Assembly (NCBI GenBank): GCA_003693705.1
Contig: RBZT01000125.1
Coordinates: 372,001 to 436,000 of the forward strand
Length of the DNA: 64,000 nucleotides
From: Polymyxa betae
Taxonomy: Eukaryota > Endomyxa > Phytomyxea > Plasmodiophorida > Plasmodiophoridae
Direction: 5' to 3'
Part shown: positions 43,236-53,725 of the stretch, piece after piece
Layout of the letters: every line of letters starts with the position of its first letter
How positions within the stretch are numbered: the stretch's first letter is position 1
Notes under the pieces: generated by a model
Database searches by the model: none
What the model saw: only the letters and a program-made list of their open reading frames with translations
What the model was told of the DNA's origin: nothing
Made by a program: the position numbers and the translations under genes

Positions 43236-44690
43236 TTAAGCAGATGGAGCGGTATTTGCGAAAGACCGATCGATATCACTAATATTGGCAACAGCGGCTG
43301 TACGACGGACTGTCTTCATAGTTTTTTCAAGATTGCTGGCATCAACTTGCTCATTGCGAACAATGATGTTCCCGAACCGCGTAATCTGCTCCTCGTTTGG
43401 CCGAGAAGCGTTAACGACCTCATCTTCATTATCATCCTCAAAACGCTGATTACGTTCCGGTTCGGCAGTAGAAGATCGTTTAGACGGAGCCTTAGCGGGA
43501 GAACTCTGTTGCGATGGCTGTTGCTGGCCACCGAAGATAAAGTTAGCGAACGAACTGATGCGCTTGCCAAGAGCCGCATTCTCATCCCCGTTTTCGCTAA
43601 TGTTGCGAGGGGTGCTGTTAATACTGGTGATAGGTTCCTCGCGGTTCGGCTCGTCTTGGCGAACGAATTCAGAGGTCTGACGGACTGGACGGAGATCTCG
43701 AACAGGACGAATGCCAAGTTCACTGATTGGAACCGGCAGGGTGTACTCGAACAATGCCGGCCGCTCCAAGTGAGGAGTCGGCATTTGTCGGCACGTGTTA
43801 ATGAACACTGATCGGCAAACAGCATCGTCAATACCGGCAACACCGGTCATGATTTCCATGGCCAGCTCGGTCATAACAGATCCCATCGTTTTGACTTGAC
43901 TGGCGAAAGTGGTCAATGTCTCTCGAGTAATTTCGATACGTTTGGTCTCCAGTATCTCAAGCTTGTTCTTCAAGAGTGGTCGTTGAGCCATGTACTTCGT
44001 CAACCATGCGTTAGCTTCATCAATCTGCTCCACGTACTTGACGATCGTTGGGGCAGCTCGACGAACAGCATGGCCTTTGCGAGCAGGCGTCTGATCGAAA
44101 TATTCAGGAGTCATGACGACGGAAAGCGCCTTGTAGCATTTGGCTTGGCGCTTGGCGATGCTCGTGTGGAAAATAGAAAGCGCTTTGTTCAGCTCAACAT
44201 TCCAAATAGCACTTTCTTTCAAACGCTGTCGGCCACCGATGACGACTTTGTCGAGAGGACTAATTAGGCGGCCAATGGCGGCGCTCATCTCTTTAGTAGA
44301 TTGCGACCACGTCCGACATAATCGCATCGCTAGTTGAAGCTGCGTCCAATATTCCCGATAAATAGCAGCCTCTTCAGCAGCAGGCCTAGCGCGAGCCAGT
44401 TCCCCAGCAGAAATTGCAGCTAGTTTCTCTGCGAACTCAATCTGAGCAGCGTTCAAAGCCTTCATGAAGGACACCATTCGCTCAGAAAGGGTGGCACCAC
44501 ATTGGGTTTGACGCGTCACCATCCAGAAATCAGCCTCGGTTCCAAGAGGAACCAAAGGTGTCTCATTAATTCCTGTGTCAAGACTCTCTGCACCATTAGG
44601 AAGATTCGAACCTTCAGAGATAATCTCGACGCAGGATTCCGAATCGGAAGACGAAACGTATTCCTGATCTTGTTGGTTATTTGAAGACAT
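43236..44690 (-). CDS. F-BAR-like membrane-curvature protein, intronless
   Basis: Single uninterrupted frame of 484 residues, unusual in this intron-rich stretch. After an acidic Ser-rich N-terminus, residues 55-290 form a helical domain that fits an F-BAR/FCH pattern: FWMVTRQTQCGATLSERMVS, FMKALNAAQIEFAEKLAAIS, YREYWTQLQLAMRLCRTW, RQRLKESAIWNVELNKALS and AKCYKALSVV. The C-terminal third is disordered (SPAKAPSKRSSTAEPERNQR) with an acidic patch; no SH3 domain is visible. F-BAR proteins bind and bend membranes during endocytosis or cytokinesis. A general BAR-domain protein is the alternative. Antisense frames here are shadows. Confidence 0.6.
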   Translation of the reverse strand: MSSNNQQDQEYVSSSDSESCVEIISEGSNLPNGAESLDTGINETPLVPLGTEADFWMVTRQTQCGATLSERMVSFMKALNAAQIEFAEKLAAISAGELARARPAAEEAAIYREYWTQLQLAMRLCRTWSQSTKEMSAAIGRLISPLDKVVIGGRQRLKESAIWNVELNKALSIFHTSIAKRQAKCYKALSVVMTPEYFDQTPARKGHAVRRAAPTIVKYVEQIDEANAWLTKYMAQRPLLKNKLEILETKRIEITRETLTTFASQVKTMGSVMTELAMEIMTGVAGIDDAVCRSVFINTCRQMPTPHLERPALFEYTLPVPISELGIRPVRDLRPVRQTSEFVRQDEPNREEPITSINSTPRNISENGDENAALGKRISSFANFIFGGQQQPSQQSSPAKAPSKRSSTAEPERNQRFEDDNEDEVVNASRPNEEQITRFGNIIVRNEQVDASNLEKTMKTVRRTAAVANISDIDRSFANTAPSA

Positions 44691-44881
44691 AGTTCGGATT
44701 AGGTTGCGGGGAGAAGCAATTACAAAAATTGATAAAATACAACAATGGCTTCTGGTCCTGCTCGGAGAACGAAAGAGAACGTTGAGTATGACTCAACGGG
44801 AAGTAGGCGTCATGATATGAATTAGTCAGACCAGCGAAACGGTTGAGTCATCCGAATTCCAAGGGAACTTTGAGAGAACCT
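44691..44881. other. Short intergenic region
   Basis: 191 bases between two minus-strand genes; holds the F-BAR-like gene promoter. Nothing else noticed. Confidence 0.4.
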
Positions 44882-45585
44882 TCAAGGGTTCTGATGCAAA
44901 TCGTCTAAGAACTGTTCAAGATCAACAGTGTTCTGGTCATGCAATACGTTGTCAACGATTATAGCGGTAGTTCCGAATGTCAGAAGAGAATCCGAATGGG
45001 CTAATCGTCGAGACGGAATCTAAAAAAGGTTTGAATAGAGAGAATGATAAAAGTCGTTCATCTTACTGGATCCTCACAATTGTCGTCAAATAAGTGCACA
45101 GACTTATTCCGAATAGCAGCAACTGGAGGGAAAGGTTCAATCAGCGTATCAGGAACCGTATGGTGGGCCTGCTTGGGCATATCTTGAAAGAAGCAGTTAT
45201 TTGGTTTACTTTTCGTGAAGGCAGCAGTCGCTTGAGGTCTCTTTTCAGTTGGAATCATCTGAAATTTCTGAAATTCAGCAGCGGCTGATTCCGTATTTGA
45301 AAACTGAAAGAATCCGTCTACAGTGTCTCCATTTTTAACATTTAGCCGCTGCTTCTTATGATTAGGCTCGTTAACACCCGATTTGAAATGACCCGATACA
45401 ATCGAATGAATCCCCCGAAGTATCATATCAGCGTCGAAGCATTTCAGGGGGTCGACTGATTCAGTGAGCCTCTGCGATGGCAGGCGGGATCGCAGCAGCG
45501 AGGCGACATCGTCCAGGTTGCGAGACTCCAGCCAGTTCAAGATAGTGGCAGCGGTCATTGCATCATCTGGGCTCAAGACCACCAT
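44882..45585 (-). CDS. Unknown protein with LisH-like N-terminal helix
   Basis: Two exons, intron of about 50 bases near 45010-45063 joining DDNCEDP to IPSRRLAHSDSLLTFG. The N-terminus MTAATILNWLESRNLDDVAS followed by LLRSRLPSQR resembles a LisH dimerisation motif. The middle is polar with Asn/Gln/Lys-rich stretches and the C-terminus has a short acidic helix (NTVDLEQFLDDLHQNP) before the stop at 44882-44884. Start taken at ATG 45585 (MVVLSPDDAMTAAT); ATG 45555 is possible. Role unknown. Confidence 0.55.
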
Positions 45586-45948
45586 TGAAATCAGCAATGT
45601 AAAGGATAAACCAATCTGATTGATATTTTTGTCCGTCGACAAATTAGGGAGGCTTCCTGGTACACCTTATACATGGCCTTATTTCTCATATAGCATAGAT
45701 CATACGATTCTGGAAGTACAGCACAGATGGCAGCAACAACCATCACCAGATTCTGCTCTCTTGGCGATTAGCGCTGATTGCCTCCTAAACCTGAATGAAA
45801 CGCCTGGATAGTTGATGTTGACGAGTGCAGGAAACATTCTCGCTCAGATTGACAGACTTGACCGTTGAAGATTAAATCAATTCGAAATCGGAACTGTTTC
45901 CATCATTCTACATCATGCAGGACCACCCTTTTTAGTCGGCTTAGATTG

Positions 45949-47925
45949 ATGTCAGTTTTTGTTCCCAATCTCATGAAGCGCGAGTTTCTTCTAATTGCTG
46001 CTGCAATCTGCGTAATCATCGTGATCGCTGTGGCGTGCTCAACTTCTGGAGCTGCCGATCATGACCGTTTGGGGAGTCGATCTACCAAGAATGTACACCA
46101 GATAATCAAAATGCTGAATTTAGGAAAGGTTTCAGATGTTGATATCATAACATGGCGATTGATAGCCGTATATGCGAGCAAAACTGGAAAATGGCAATCT
46201 GTGAAGCTAATTTTGGATCGAATAACTGGCATCATTGGACATTCTCCAACGCTGGCAATTCTTTATATAGAATGTCATCGATCAGATTCAGCGTGCCATT
46301 TACTGGACAGACTGCAGACGTCATTGGATGAGAATGCGGCTGCCTTCATTCTACAGTATGGATTCCAGAATGGAGATTTCGACATTCTCAAGCTGATTCT
46401 AACGAAATTCGCAAATTCTGTGGAGACTCGGTTACGAGCTGGCCAATTACTTCAAGTTGCAGTTGCTAATAGAATCTTAGACGCCATAGAACCATTGAAT
46501 GGATTCTGCTTTTATTTCGATCGTGAAGCCGCTATTCAGACGGCTGTTCACTTATGTGATCTGGATTTAATTGTGGCTCTGGATGCCATCGATCAAGAGC
46601 GGCAATGGCGCTACAGTCTTGGACTTGCAGCGATGTTCGCGGCTTATGACGACCGCAATGAGAATCTGAGCTGGCACATTTATCAACATTTCTCTTTATC
46701 AACTGAACTTCATGACGCGGGCCGATTTGCCAACGTACTCTACCGCAAATGGTATTTTACAAGTAGAGATTGTGGCAAATCCTGGCACTATCAATTAACG
46801 CATCCAACACCTCCAGAGATTACAAGCAGTTCAGCAGAAGATAGAAGCAATTATCATTCAATCCAGCAATCATTAATTGATGGAATCATTCGTGGTGATC
46901 TGCCATCTATCGAGATCGCACTGTCTGAAATCCGACAGAGCAGCGACCTGTATGCGAATGCATTGATTGCGGGCTGTATTGTAGCCAGTAACCATAACCA
47001 GGAGGAGATTCTGCACCGATTAATGCAGTTAACCGATGAGAGAATTCGAGCTGGTATCATATTGGTATGTGGTCATACACGAAATCTACATTTACTCAAG
47101 TCGGCTATCGGTCTGCCACCTATTTGCGGATCGAGGCTCATGCAATCGGAAGTTGGACGGTTGATGGAAAGAGCTGTGATTATTGGAGACAAGGAGGTCT
47201 TCTCTATTGTCTTGCAATTTAAGGATCGAGACACAGCCAGTATGTGTGGCATGATTCGCGCTGCTGTATATGCTATACGTCATGGTGATAAATATTGGAC
47301 TGATGCTATGTTTCAAGAACTATCGATCTTGGAGCTTCGACATGTCAATCGGTTGCTGCTTCATATTATTGGAGCCGCATTAGAGACTGAACGGTATCAA
47401 TTAGCATTTGATTACTGGCGATTGCGATTTGAGCTGAACGAGCGCTCGGCCGAAATCCGCCACAATGCCCGAAGAGATCGTGAATATGCAAACGATAACG
47501 ATCGAGTTGGGGCTCCAGCATCAGATAGATATATGAAGCTCGGTTTTGCACTAATGATGTCAAGTATTCCAGCATTAGAACCACTTCCTGAACTGCTGCA
47601 AAAGATATCAAAAACAGGATACAAATATGATCTGCAGCACTGTGAGACCATTCTAATGCATTTGAAAGATAATTCCGAGCCATTCTGGACGAGGCCTGAA
47701 CGAGAGCCAGTGCCCAGGAATCTCTTTCTGCCAGATTATTGCAAACAGAGGCGACCAGATTTGTATCCTGAATTTGCTGGAACACCTCCTTTACCTCTTC
47801 CGAATGGTTGGCACGAGCTGGCTAAGGCTGTATTGATGGATTTAGAGGATTGGGGACGAAACGCTCCAGTGCTACGAAGGACAACTGAGGGCATTCCCGA
47901 CCATCTCAGACCAATCAATACATAG
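45949..47925 (+). CDS. Intronless membrane-anchored helical-repeat protein, unrecognised
   Basis: Single exon of 658 residues from ATG 45949. It starts with a signal anchor (MSVFVPNLMKREFLLIAAAI, then CVIIVIAVACSTSGA), after which the chain is a long array of short amphipathic helices with many Ile/Leu/Ala and repeated patterns such as DSACHLLDRLQTSLDENAAA, DFDILKLILTKFANSVETRL and DKEVFSIVLQFKDRDTASMC. The spacing of about 30-35 residues between helical pairs recalls degenerate ankyrin- or TPR-like solenoids, but no consensus was found. The tail is Pro-rich (GTPPLPLPNGWHELAK). A first ATG upstream does not exist in frame. Lack of introns in an intron-rich neighbourhood suggests a recent or lineage-specific family. 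Confidence 0.7.
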   Translation: MSVFVPNLMKREFLLIAAAICVIIVIAVACSTSGAADHDRLGSRSTKNVHQIIKMLNLGKVSDVDIITWRLIAVYASKTGKWQSVKLILDRITGIIGHSPTLAILYIECHRSDSACHLLDRLQTSLDENAAAFILQYGFQNGDFDILKLILTKFANSVETRLRAGQLLQVAVANRILDAIEPLNGFCFYFDREAAIQTAVHLCDLDLIVALDAIDQERQWRYSLGLAAMFAAYDDRNENLSWHIYQHFSLSTELHDAGRFANVLYRKWYFTSRDCGKSWHYQLTHPTPPEITSSSAEDRSNYHSIQQSLIDGIIRGDLPSIEIALSEIRQSSDLYANALIAGCIVASNHNQEEILHRLMQLTDERIRAGIILVCGHTRNLHLLKSAIGLPPICGSRLMQSEVGRLMERAVIIGDKEVFSIVLQFKDRDTASMCGMIRAAVYAIRHGDKYWTDAMFQELSILELRHVNRLLLHIIGAALETERYQLAFDYWRLRFELNERSAEIRHNARRDREYANDNDRVGAPASDRYMKLGFALMMSSIPALEPLPELLQKISKTGYKYDLQHCETILMHLKDNSEPFWTRPEREPVPRNLFLPDYCKQRRPDLYPEFAGTPPLPLPNGWHELAKAVLMDLEDWGRNAPVLRRTTEGIPDHLRPINT

Positions 47926-47931
47926 TTACTA

Positions 47932-48352
47932 TTGCACAATAAAGCGAGAAATTGCAGTCATTGCTGAATCCGTGATAAATTTGCCTATAACAACGGCAAG
48001 TTTTACGTTGGCAGAACCGTTCTTGGCGACATTAAATACATGCGCTGGTCTATGAGTATCATGCCATTCAATTAATCCTTTATGAAAATATGCTTGCCAG
48101 TTCCTAGATTTCATCCTTGACATTACTACTGCTTTCGACTGGATTCAGATCCAAGCAAACACTGCCCTCAGCTTCTGGATTGATGATGACCTGCCAAGTT
48201 GAAACTGCACGAACAAGATCACGAAATGGTTATCGACATTCCAGTATCTGGAAAGATGCACCGCTTCCGTTTGATAGACGAGAGGTTGGCCTGAACGGAG
48301 TTTCTCTGGTAGAAGACGTAAAGGGTTGTGTTACTCCTCTCGACATAATCAT
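47932..48352 (-). CDS. Small unrecognised protein with very short introns
   Basis: Three exons can be joined in one frame. The start MIMSRGVTQPFTSSTRETPF continues RPTSRLSNGSGASFQILEF; a 33-base intron leads to STWQVIINPEAEGSVCLDLN, and a second intron of about 34 bases leads to YFHKGLIEWHDTHRPAHVF, NVAKNGSANVKLAVVIGKFI and TDSAMTAISRFIVQ before the stop at 47932-47934. About 118 residues, mostly beta-strand-like. No family recognised. Introns this short are less usual than the 45-55 base ones around, so the splice model needs transcript data. Divergent from STT3 by about 160 bases. Confidence 0.5.
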
Positions 48353-48382
48353 CTCTTAGGTCTTCCAAAGTGTCTTTCACTT

Positions 48383-48456
48383 CATTGCTTTCACTCCAGA
48401 CTTCTGTACGAGAAATCCTCATTGCTTTGACTGCAGACTTCTGTACGAGAAGTCTA
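48383..48456. repeat. 37-bp direct duplication in the STT3 upstream region
   Basis: Two copies of a unit beginning CATTGCTTT and containing CAGACTTCTGTACGAGAA start at 48383 and 48420, so the spacing is again 37 bases, the same as the unrelated minisatellite at 8855. The copies differ at a few positions. They lie in the gap between the small minus-strand gene and STT3. Confidence 0.75.
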
Positions 48457-48513
48457 CTCACTAACTGACACGATTCAAGCGAGTCTTAATCCCGGTGTCA
48501 AACCGCTTGTATT

Positions 48514-51344
48514 ATGGGGACGTTCTCCAACTTCTCAGGCAAAAGTGAATTCGTTTTCCAAGCACTGATTCTAGCTTGCATATACATCCTTGGTAATGAT
48601 TATAATCTAGAGCTGAGTTTTGTTCAATTGAATTATAGCATTCTGCGTTCGACTGTTTAGTGTTCTGAGGCACGAAAGTGTGATTCATGAATTCGATCCC
48701 TGGTTTAACTTTCGAACTACAAAGTACCTAGTCTCTGAAGGTTTCTATGAGTTTCACAACTGGTTTGATGAGATGTCATGGTATCCATATGGGCGCTATA
48801 TCGGCGGGACCATATATCCAGGTCGCCCTATCTGAAATCGTTCTGCTTTTATCTATTAACAGAATTTGCTGTAGGATTAATGTGGACTGCGGCAATCGTC
48901 TATAAACTACTGCATGCTCTGAATCTGCCAGTTGATATCCGAAATGTTTGTGTGCTCTTAGCGCCTTGGATGGCAGGCAATACCTCCATTGTTGCATATC
49001 TCTTAACAAAGCGTGCCTGGACTCCAGCGGCTGGTCTTGTTGCTGCTGCTTTCATGGCTCTTTCTCCCGGGTATAATTTCTGCTAAACTTTCTGTTTTCA
49101 GCTGAAATTCCGGTTAGATATATATCCCGATCTGTGGCTGGATCTTACGACAATGAAGCTGTGGCGATATTTGCCATGGTTTGTACATTCTGGCTGTGGC
49201 TTGTCGCCCTTGATACTGGGTCGTTACTTTGGGGTGCATTTTGTGCTTTATCGTATGGATATATGGTGGCTGCCTGGGGTGGCTATGTATTTATATGGAA
49301 TATCATTGCCGTCCATGCATTTGTATTAGGTCGACTTAAATCAGCGTTTTCTTAGTTCAACATCAACTCACTGTTCAAATAGTCATCTCTGGGCGCTACT
49401 CTGCTCGATTGTATACTGCATACTGTACTTGGTATATTCTAGGTCTGCTTATCTCAATGCAGAGTCTGTGTATTTTCTATGCGCCATATCGTATCTAAAA
49501 ACTGATTCTGCAGTCATGTTCGTTGGATTCCAGCCGGTGTCATCGTCCCCAGAGCACTTTCCTGCAACGGGAGTATTCTGCCTTCTTCAAGCCTATGCAT
49601 TTTTGAGCTACATTCATTCACGAGTCTCTGCTGAAACGGTAATCTCACCAAGATTGGTTTGTTAGCTAGCTAAAAGATTCCATGTAGTTCCGAAAGATAA
49701 TTCGAATGATATCTTTAACGATTGCCGCCAGCATTGCAGGTGTTCTGGTTCTGGCGATCACAGGAACTGTGCCATTCTTGACTGGACGTCTAAAATCTCT
49801 GATGGGAGCCACTTCGAATATTGCTATTGTCAAGAGTGTCTCCGAACATCAACCGACAAAGTGGCTGACTTTCTTCCTCGATCTTCACTGTATGGTAGCT
49901 CTTGCTGCTGTTGGCATATACTGTATGTACACTCTTACTCTTTTTGGATCACCCATCTTACTTTTGTGTCAGATGTATTTTGGTCGGTGTCTGACACAAA
50001 TATCTTCCTGGTTCTCTACATGCTATTTTCTGGGTATTTTGCGTCCATTATGATCCGACTAATGCTTGTCATCTCTCCTGTTGCATGCTGCCTTGCTGGA
50101 ATCGGGACATCTGAAACTATGCTGACATTCTGTCATATTCTTACCTCACGGTCGGATTCGCAAGAGTCTTCAACGCGCCAAAGTGGATCGAAACCCCGTC
50201 CCTATGGAGCCTCTCAGGAAGAACAAAGAGATTGGTATCGCCAAACTTACGTCAAGCCAGGTTTCTTTGCGGTGCTGATCAAATGCTAATAATCTCATAC
50301 GTTATAGTTCCAAGCATCTTTTGCATCGCCGTCCTCTCTATGTTCGTATATATGTTTTTCTTCTTCGTACCTCACAGCAGCTGGATGTCTGCCAATATGT
50401 ACTCTTCACCTCAAGTATGTCTTCTCTTTTCAAACGGGATTCAAACTTAGTTTGATTATCAGGTGGTACTTTCTGCTAAAAATCGGGACGGCAGTCTGCT
50501 CATCTTCGACGATTTTCGTGAGGCATATCAATGGCTAAATCACAACACCGAGCAGGATGCAAAAATTCTAAGTTGGTGGGATTATGGATATCAGATCACC
50601 GGAATGGGGAACAGAACGTAAGCTTATGAGTCCTTCTTAGAATGTTTATTGATAGCTGCTCACCTAGGGTCATTGTGGACAATAATACCCGCAACAATAC
50701 TCATATCGCAACAGTTGGGCTGGTCATGGCTTCTAATGAAGATCGGGCAATTGAAGTCATTCGCCGATTGGATGTCAGCTATTTACTGGGTCGGTAACTT
50801 GGTGAGAATCGAAGGTGGATCTAAAATTAATTCGCAGTTGTTTTTGGTGGCATGGTGGGTTTCTCATCAGATGATATCAACAAATTTCTGTGGATGGTCA
50901 GAATCTCGGGTGGCGTTTATCCTGAGGTATGCTCCACCTCCAAGCGGTTTGCTTCAATGCGTTGATGTTTTGCTTCAGGTTGTAGAAACCGACTATTTCA
51001 ATAGTCATGGAGAGTATCGCGTTGATCATACTCTATCTGATCGTATGAAGAATTCGCTGATGTATCAAATGTGCTACTATCGATTTGGAGAAGTGCGGCT
51101 GGGCTGGGAAGGACAAGTAAGTTCCTTGATAATTCTATTATTATTGGTTGAACTCGTCGTAAAGGGAGGTTACGATCGTGTTCGTAATTGCGTTATTGGA
51201 CACAAAGATTTCAAGTTTAAATACCTGGAAGAGGCGTTCACTAGTGAGCACTGGATGGTGCGAATATACCGGTATCAAATCATAATTTGGGGTTTGTGTT
51301 GGTTTAACATGAATTCTAGGGTTAAACCACCTGCAAATGTCTGA
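48514..51344 (+). CDS. STT3: Oligosaccharyltransferase catalytic subunit STT3
   Basis: Catalytic subunit of the ER oligosaccharyltransferase, transferring lipid-linked glycan to Asn in nascent proteins. The first lumenal loop carries the metal-binding DxD-like part of the family in [17 protein letters not shown] and [13 protein letters not shown]-like sequence ([17 protein letters not shown]). Several hydrophobic exons follow, then [16 protein letters not shown], and the C-terminal domain with the hallmark [16 protein letters not shown] (WWDYG), [31 protein letters not shown] and a C-terminal [19 protein letters not shown]. At least nine short introns. Start ATG 48514 ([20 protein letters not shown]). 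All known catalytic and acceptor-binding motifs read intact. Confidence 0.95.
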
Positions 51345-52015
51345 TATCAAGTTTATTATCAATAAATCTCTTTTCTACTGCAACAGAAAAAGCTCAGTTC
51401 GGTTTATTATCCTATCAGTTTCTGTTTTAACTTCAATTTCCACATTCGGTTCTTCATGTATACTTTCATAGTCATCAGTTTCTAGGGTCTTTTATAGATG
51501 ATTGCTATTGCTTGTGCCACAATCTAGGAGTCGAGGCACCAGAACAGTAGTGCCTTGAAAGGACCCATTTCAACTTTACTAGGATCGTCGAAATCATACA
51601 GTCGAACCTCATGTTAACCGAACATGATGCCAATTGTCATGCTGTATTGGCAGGGCGGAGCCCACAGCTCCAAGTTGACTCCAAACGGGAGATGAGAGAT
51701 CAATGAAGGTCCCCTCCGAATTGCGATGAGGGGTCACTTACCAGTTGGTCACTGTCCCATGACCCATGTCATGCATGACCATGTTCGCGCATGTCACTGT
51801 TTTCTGTTCATGACATGTCATGTCCTTGCCTGGCATCACTGAAGACCCCGTTTTTCCAATGAGGGGCCCTTTTTTCGTTTCTAAGTTCCAGTTGCTCTCG
51901 TAGTCGTATTGGATGACAATTGACACCCTCGTTGCCACACCCTTTTGTCACTGTCATATCGCCTTCGTTTGCTTAGGATTCATTTTCGTATCTTAAGCCT
52001 CCTTCATGTCGTCGA
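51345..52015. other. Intergenic region STT3 / ILEI-ankyrin gene with CATGAC motif cluster
   Basis: 671 bases. Between about 51756 and 51833 CATGAC/GTCATG/CATGTC motifs occur at high density on both strands, giving overlapping inverted repeats; GTCACTG recurs around it. No gene, tRNA or snoRNA recognised. Confidence 0.5.
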
Positions 52016-53450
52016 TCGTGCTCTGGCCATCGAACCCGGCATCGCAGATCCATGTACAAATCCCAAAGCCTCCTGAACCTACATCAATTCCTTCCCCAAA
52101 GGCTAAGGTTGGATAAGTTGCCTGCTACTAGTCAACTCGTTCTGAACCTTCTTCTAGCATGGTGCATACAAGAGTAATAGACCGCTGACAATATTGATCG
52201 TTTTAGCTTACAATCTATAGTCTGGCATCGAAACGTCGAACCGTCTTTAAGAGAAGCATATAACAGTGTTTATGGTCTGTCACTGTATGGATCCTTAGCG
52301 TTCGCTTCATTGCGAACGGCAACCGATTTTGTTCTGATCCAAACTGAGGTAATGCTGTACGTGGTCACATATCATTGCCTCATATTCCTATTATTCAGAC
52401 ACGAGAACGATTCTTGGGTCCTGCAACTGTCTCCACAACGCTGCGTTGTGGTCACAATAATTCCAAAATCGTTAAAGTAACAGCAACCAGCGCTGGCAAA
52501 GATGACGGCGATTTTGTTAGTATATTATTGGACGGCGTTGAAGTCTCATGCAATCAACGAGGATTCAATATTGTCGTTATCAATCGCGCAACAGGTATAA
52601 CGGTAAATTTGCCGATGGATTGCTCAGATTGAAAGCTTTTTAAAGGCGAACTTCATTCAAGCCACGTGTTTGATACGCATGGCTCTCCTTCGGAATCAGT
52701 GCGCTTGGCAGCTTTCATCAATGAAACAGCGACCACGCTTGAGGGTCATATTATTTTTGGTGAGTGCTGCTATTGTCGCAATCATGCATTGAGGCCTGAT
52801 ATGCATTGCAGGTGCCATTCGCGATGACGGTGCCAAGTTTCTAACTGCGAAAGGACGGAGCGCCATATCTCGTCTGGGAGTGCAGCTTCCTGAAGCAGAT
52901 AATGCAGAGCGTTTAGCTCAGGTTCGTGACATTTACGATTGACCGTCTTACTAAGTTGATGTAAACAGGTTATTCACTTGCTCCCAGCTCACCGTTGTCA
53001 AGTCTTGCTTACTGTATGTGCAAAAGCGAATGCTGCTCGGTAAAAAGATGATACCATCTAATTAGCGTGTAAACACTTGTCCAGATGTGCTCGTTTGTTG
53101 CTTGAAGCTGGATGGCCAGTATCTTATCGTGCGGCTCATACACTGAATACTCCATTGCATGATGCAGCATATCAGTGCAATACAGAGGTAATTGCTTGGT
53201 ACGGTTTCTCACCACTTCATTGATGTGTGTAACCCAGGTCGCTGAGGTCCTGATTGCATACGGTGCATGCCAAAAAGCAACGAACAGGTACTGGTTTTTT
53301 GTTCGTAAACATTTGGCTGACCGCCCTGCTAGATGGGGAGAATCCCCAAACGATATTGCAGCTACACGGCATTCATTCTCCTGCCTTGATGATATGCTGC
53401 TTGAAAGATCCATTCCAGTTCAGTCTATCATCGAATTCCTTAACCTTTAA
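52016..53450 (+). CDS. ILEI/PANDER-domain protein fused to ankyrin repeats
   Basis: Spliced exons form one chain. The N-terminal exon is Pro-rich (MSSIVLWPSNPASQIHVQIP) with no signal peptide. Then, past introns, ILLDGVEVSCNQRGFNIVVI, NRATGELHSSHVFDTHGSP, SESVRLAAFINETATTLEGH, IIFGAIRDDGAKFLTAKGRS and AISRLGV fit the ILEI (FAM3/POMGNT1 stem) fold. Downstream, two ankyrin repeats follow: AARCARLLLEAGWPVSYRAA, HTLNTPLHDAAYQCNTEVAE, VLIAYGACQKATNRWGESPN. Phase matches at each junction I checked, including the 45-base intron near 53040-53085 that makes NAAR join CARLLL. The gene ends at TAA 53448-53450. ILEI domains are normally lumenal or secreted while ankyrins are cytosolic, so the fusion is odd; two adjacent genes mis-joined by me is the alternative. 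Confidence 0.62.
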
Positions 53451-53725
53451 GTTTACAAGTAACGATTTCGGTCATCTTTGCGAAAGAACGTTCACAACCT
53501 TAAACATAATAATCTTGTATGTATATATAAAACTAATATCTGAAGTGTTCAGTTAGATCGATTGTATTGAAGTTGAAAAACACCAGCACGATTACAATAA
53601 ACTATTCTGGATGTTTCTACATGGACAGACTTCTGACTTTGATTCAAGCTGAGAGTTTTGGCACTTCCACAAAGTTCGTTATTAAACATCAATTTATTAG
53701 GTAACTGATGCACAATGGAGACAAT
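53451..53725. other. Short intergenic region between convergent genes
   Basis: 275 bases between the convergent ILEI-ankyrin and glutaminyl-tRNA synthetase genes, AT-rich. No gene or RNA recognised. Confidence 0.4.

Noticed and set aside
43143-43811. 222-codon plus-strand ORF
   Set aside because: Antisense to the F-BAR-like gene; Arg/Ser-rich low-information translation typical of a shadow frame.
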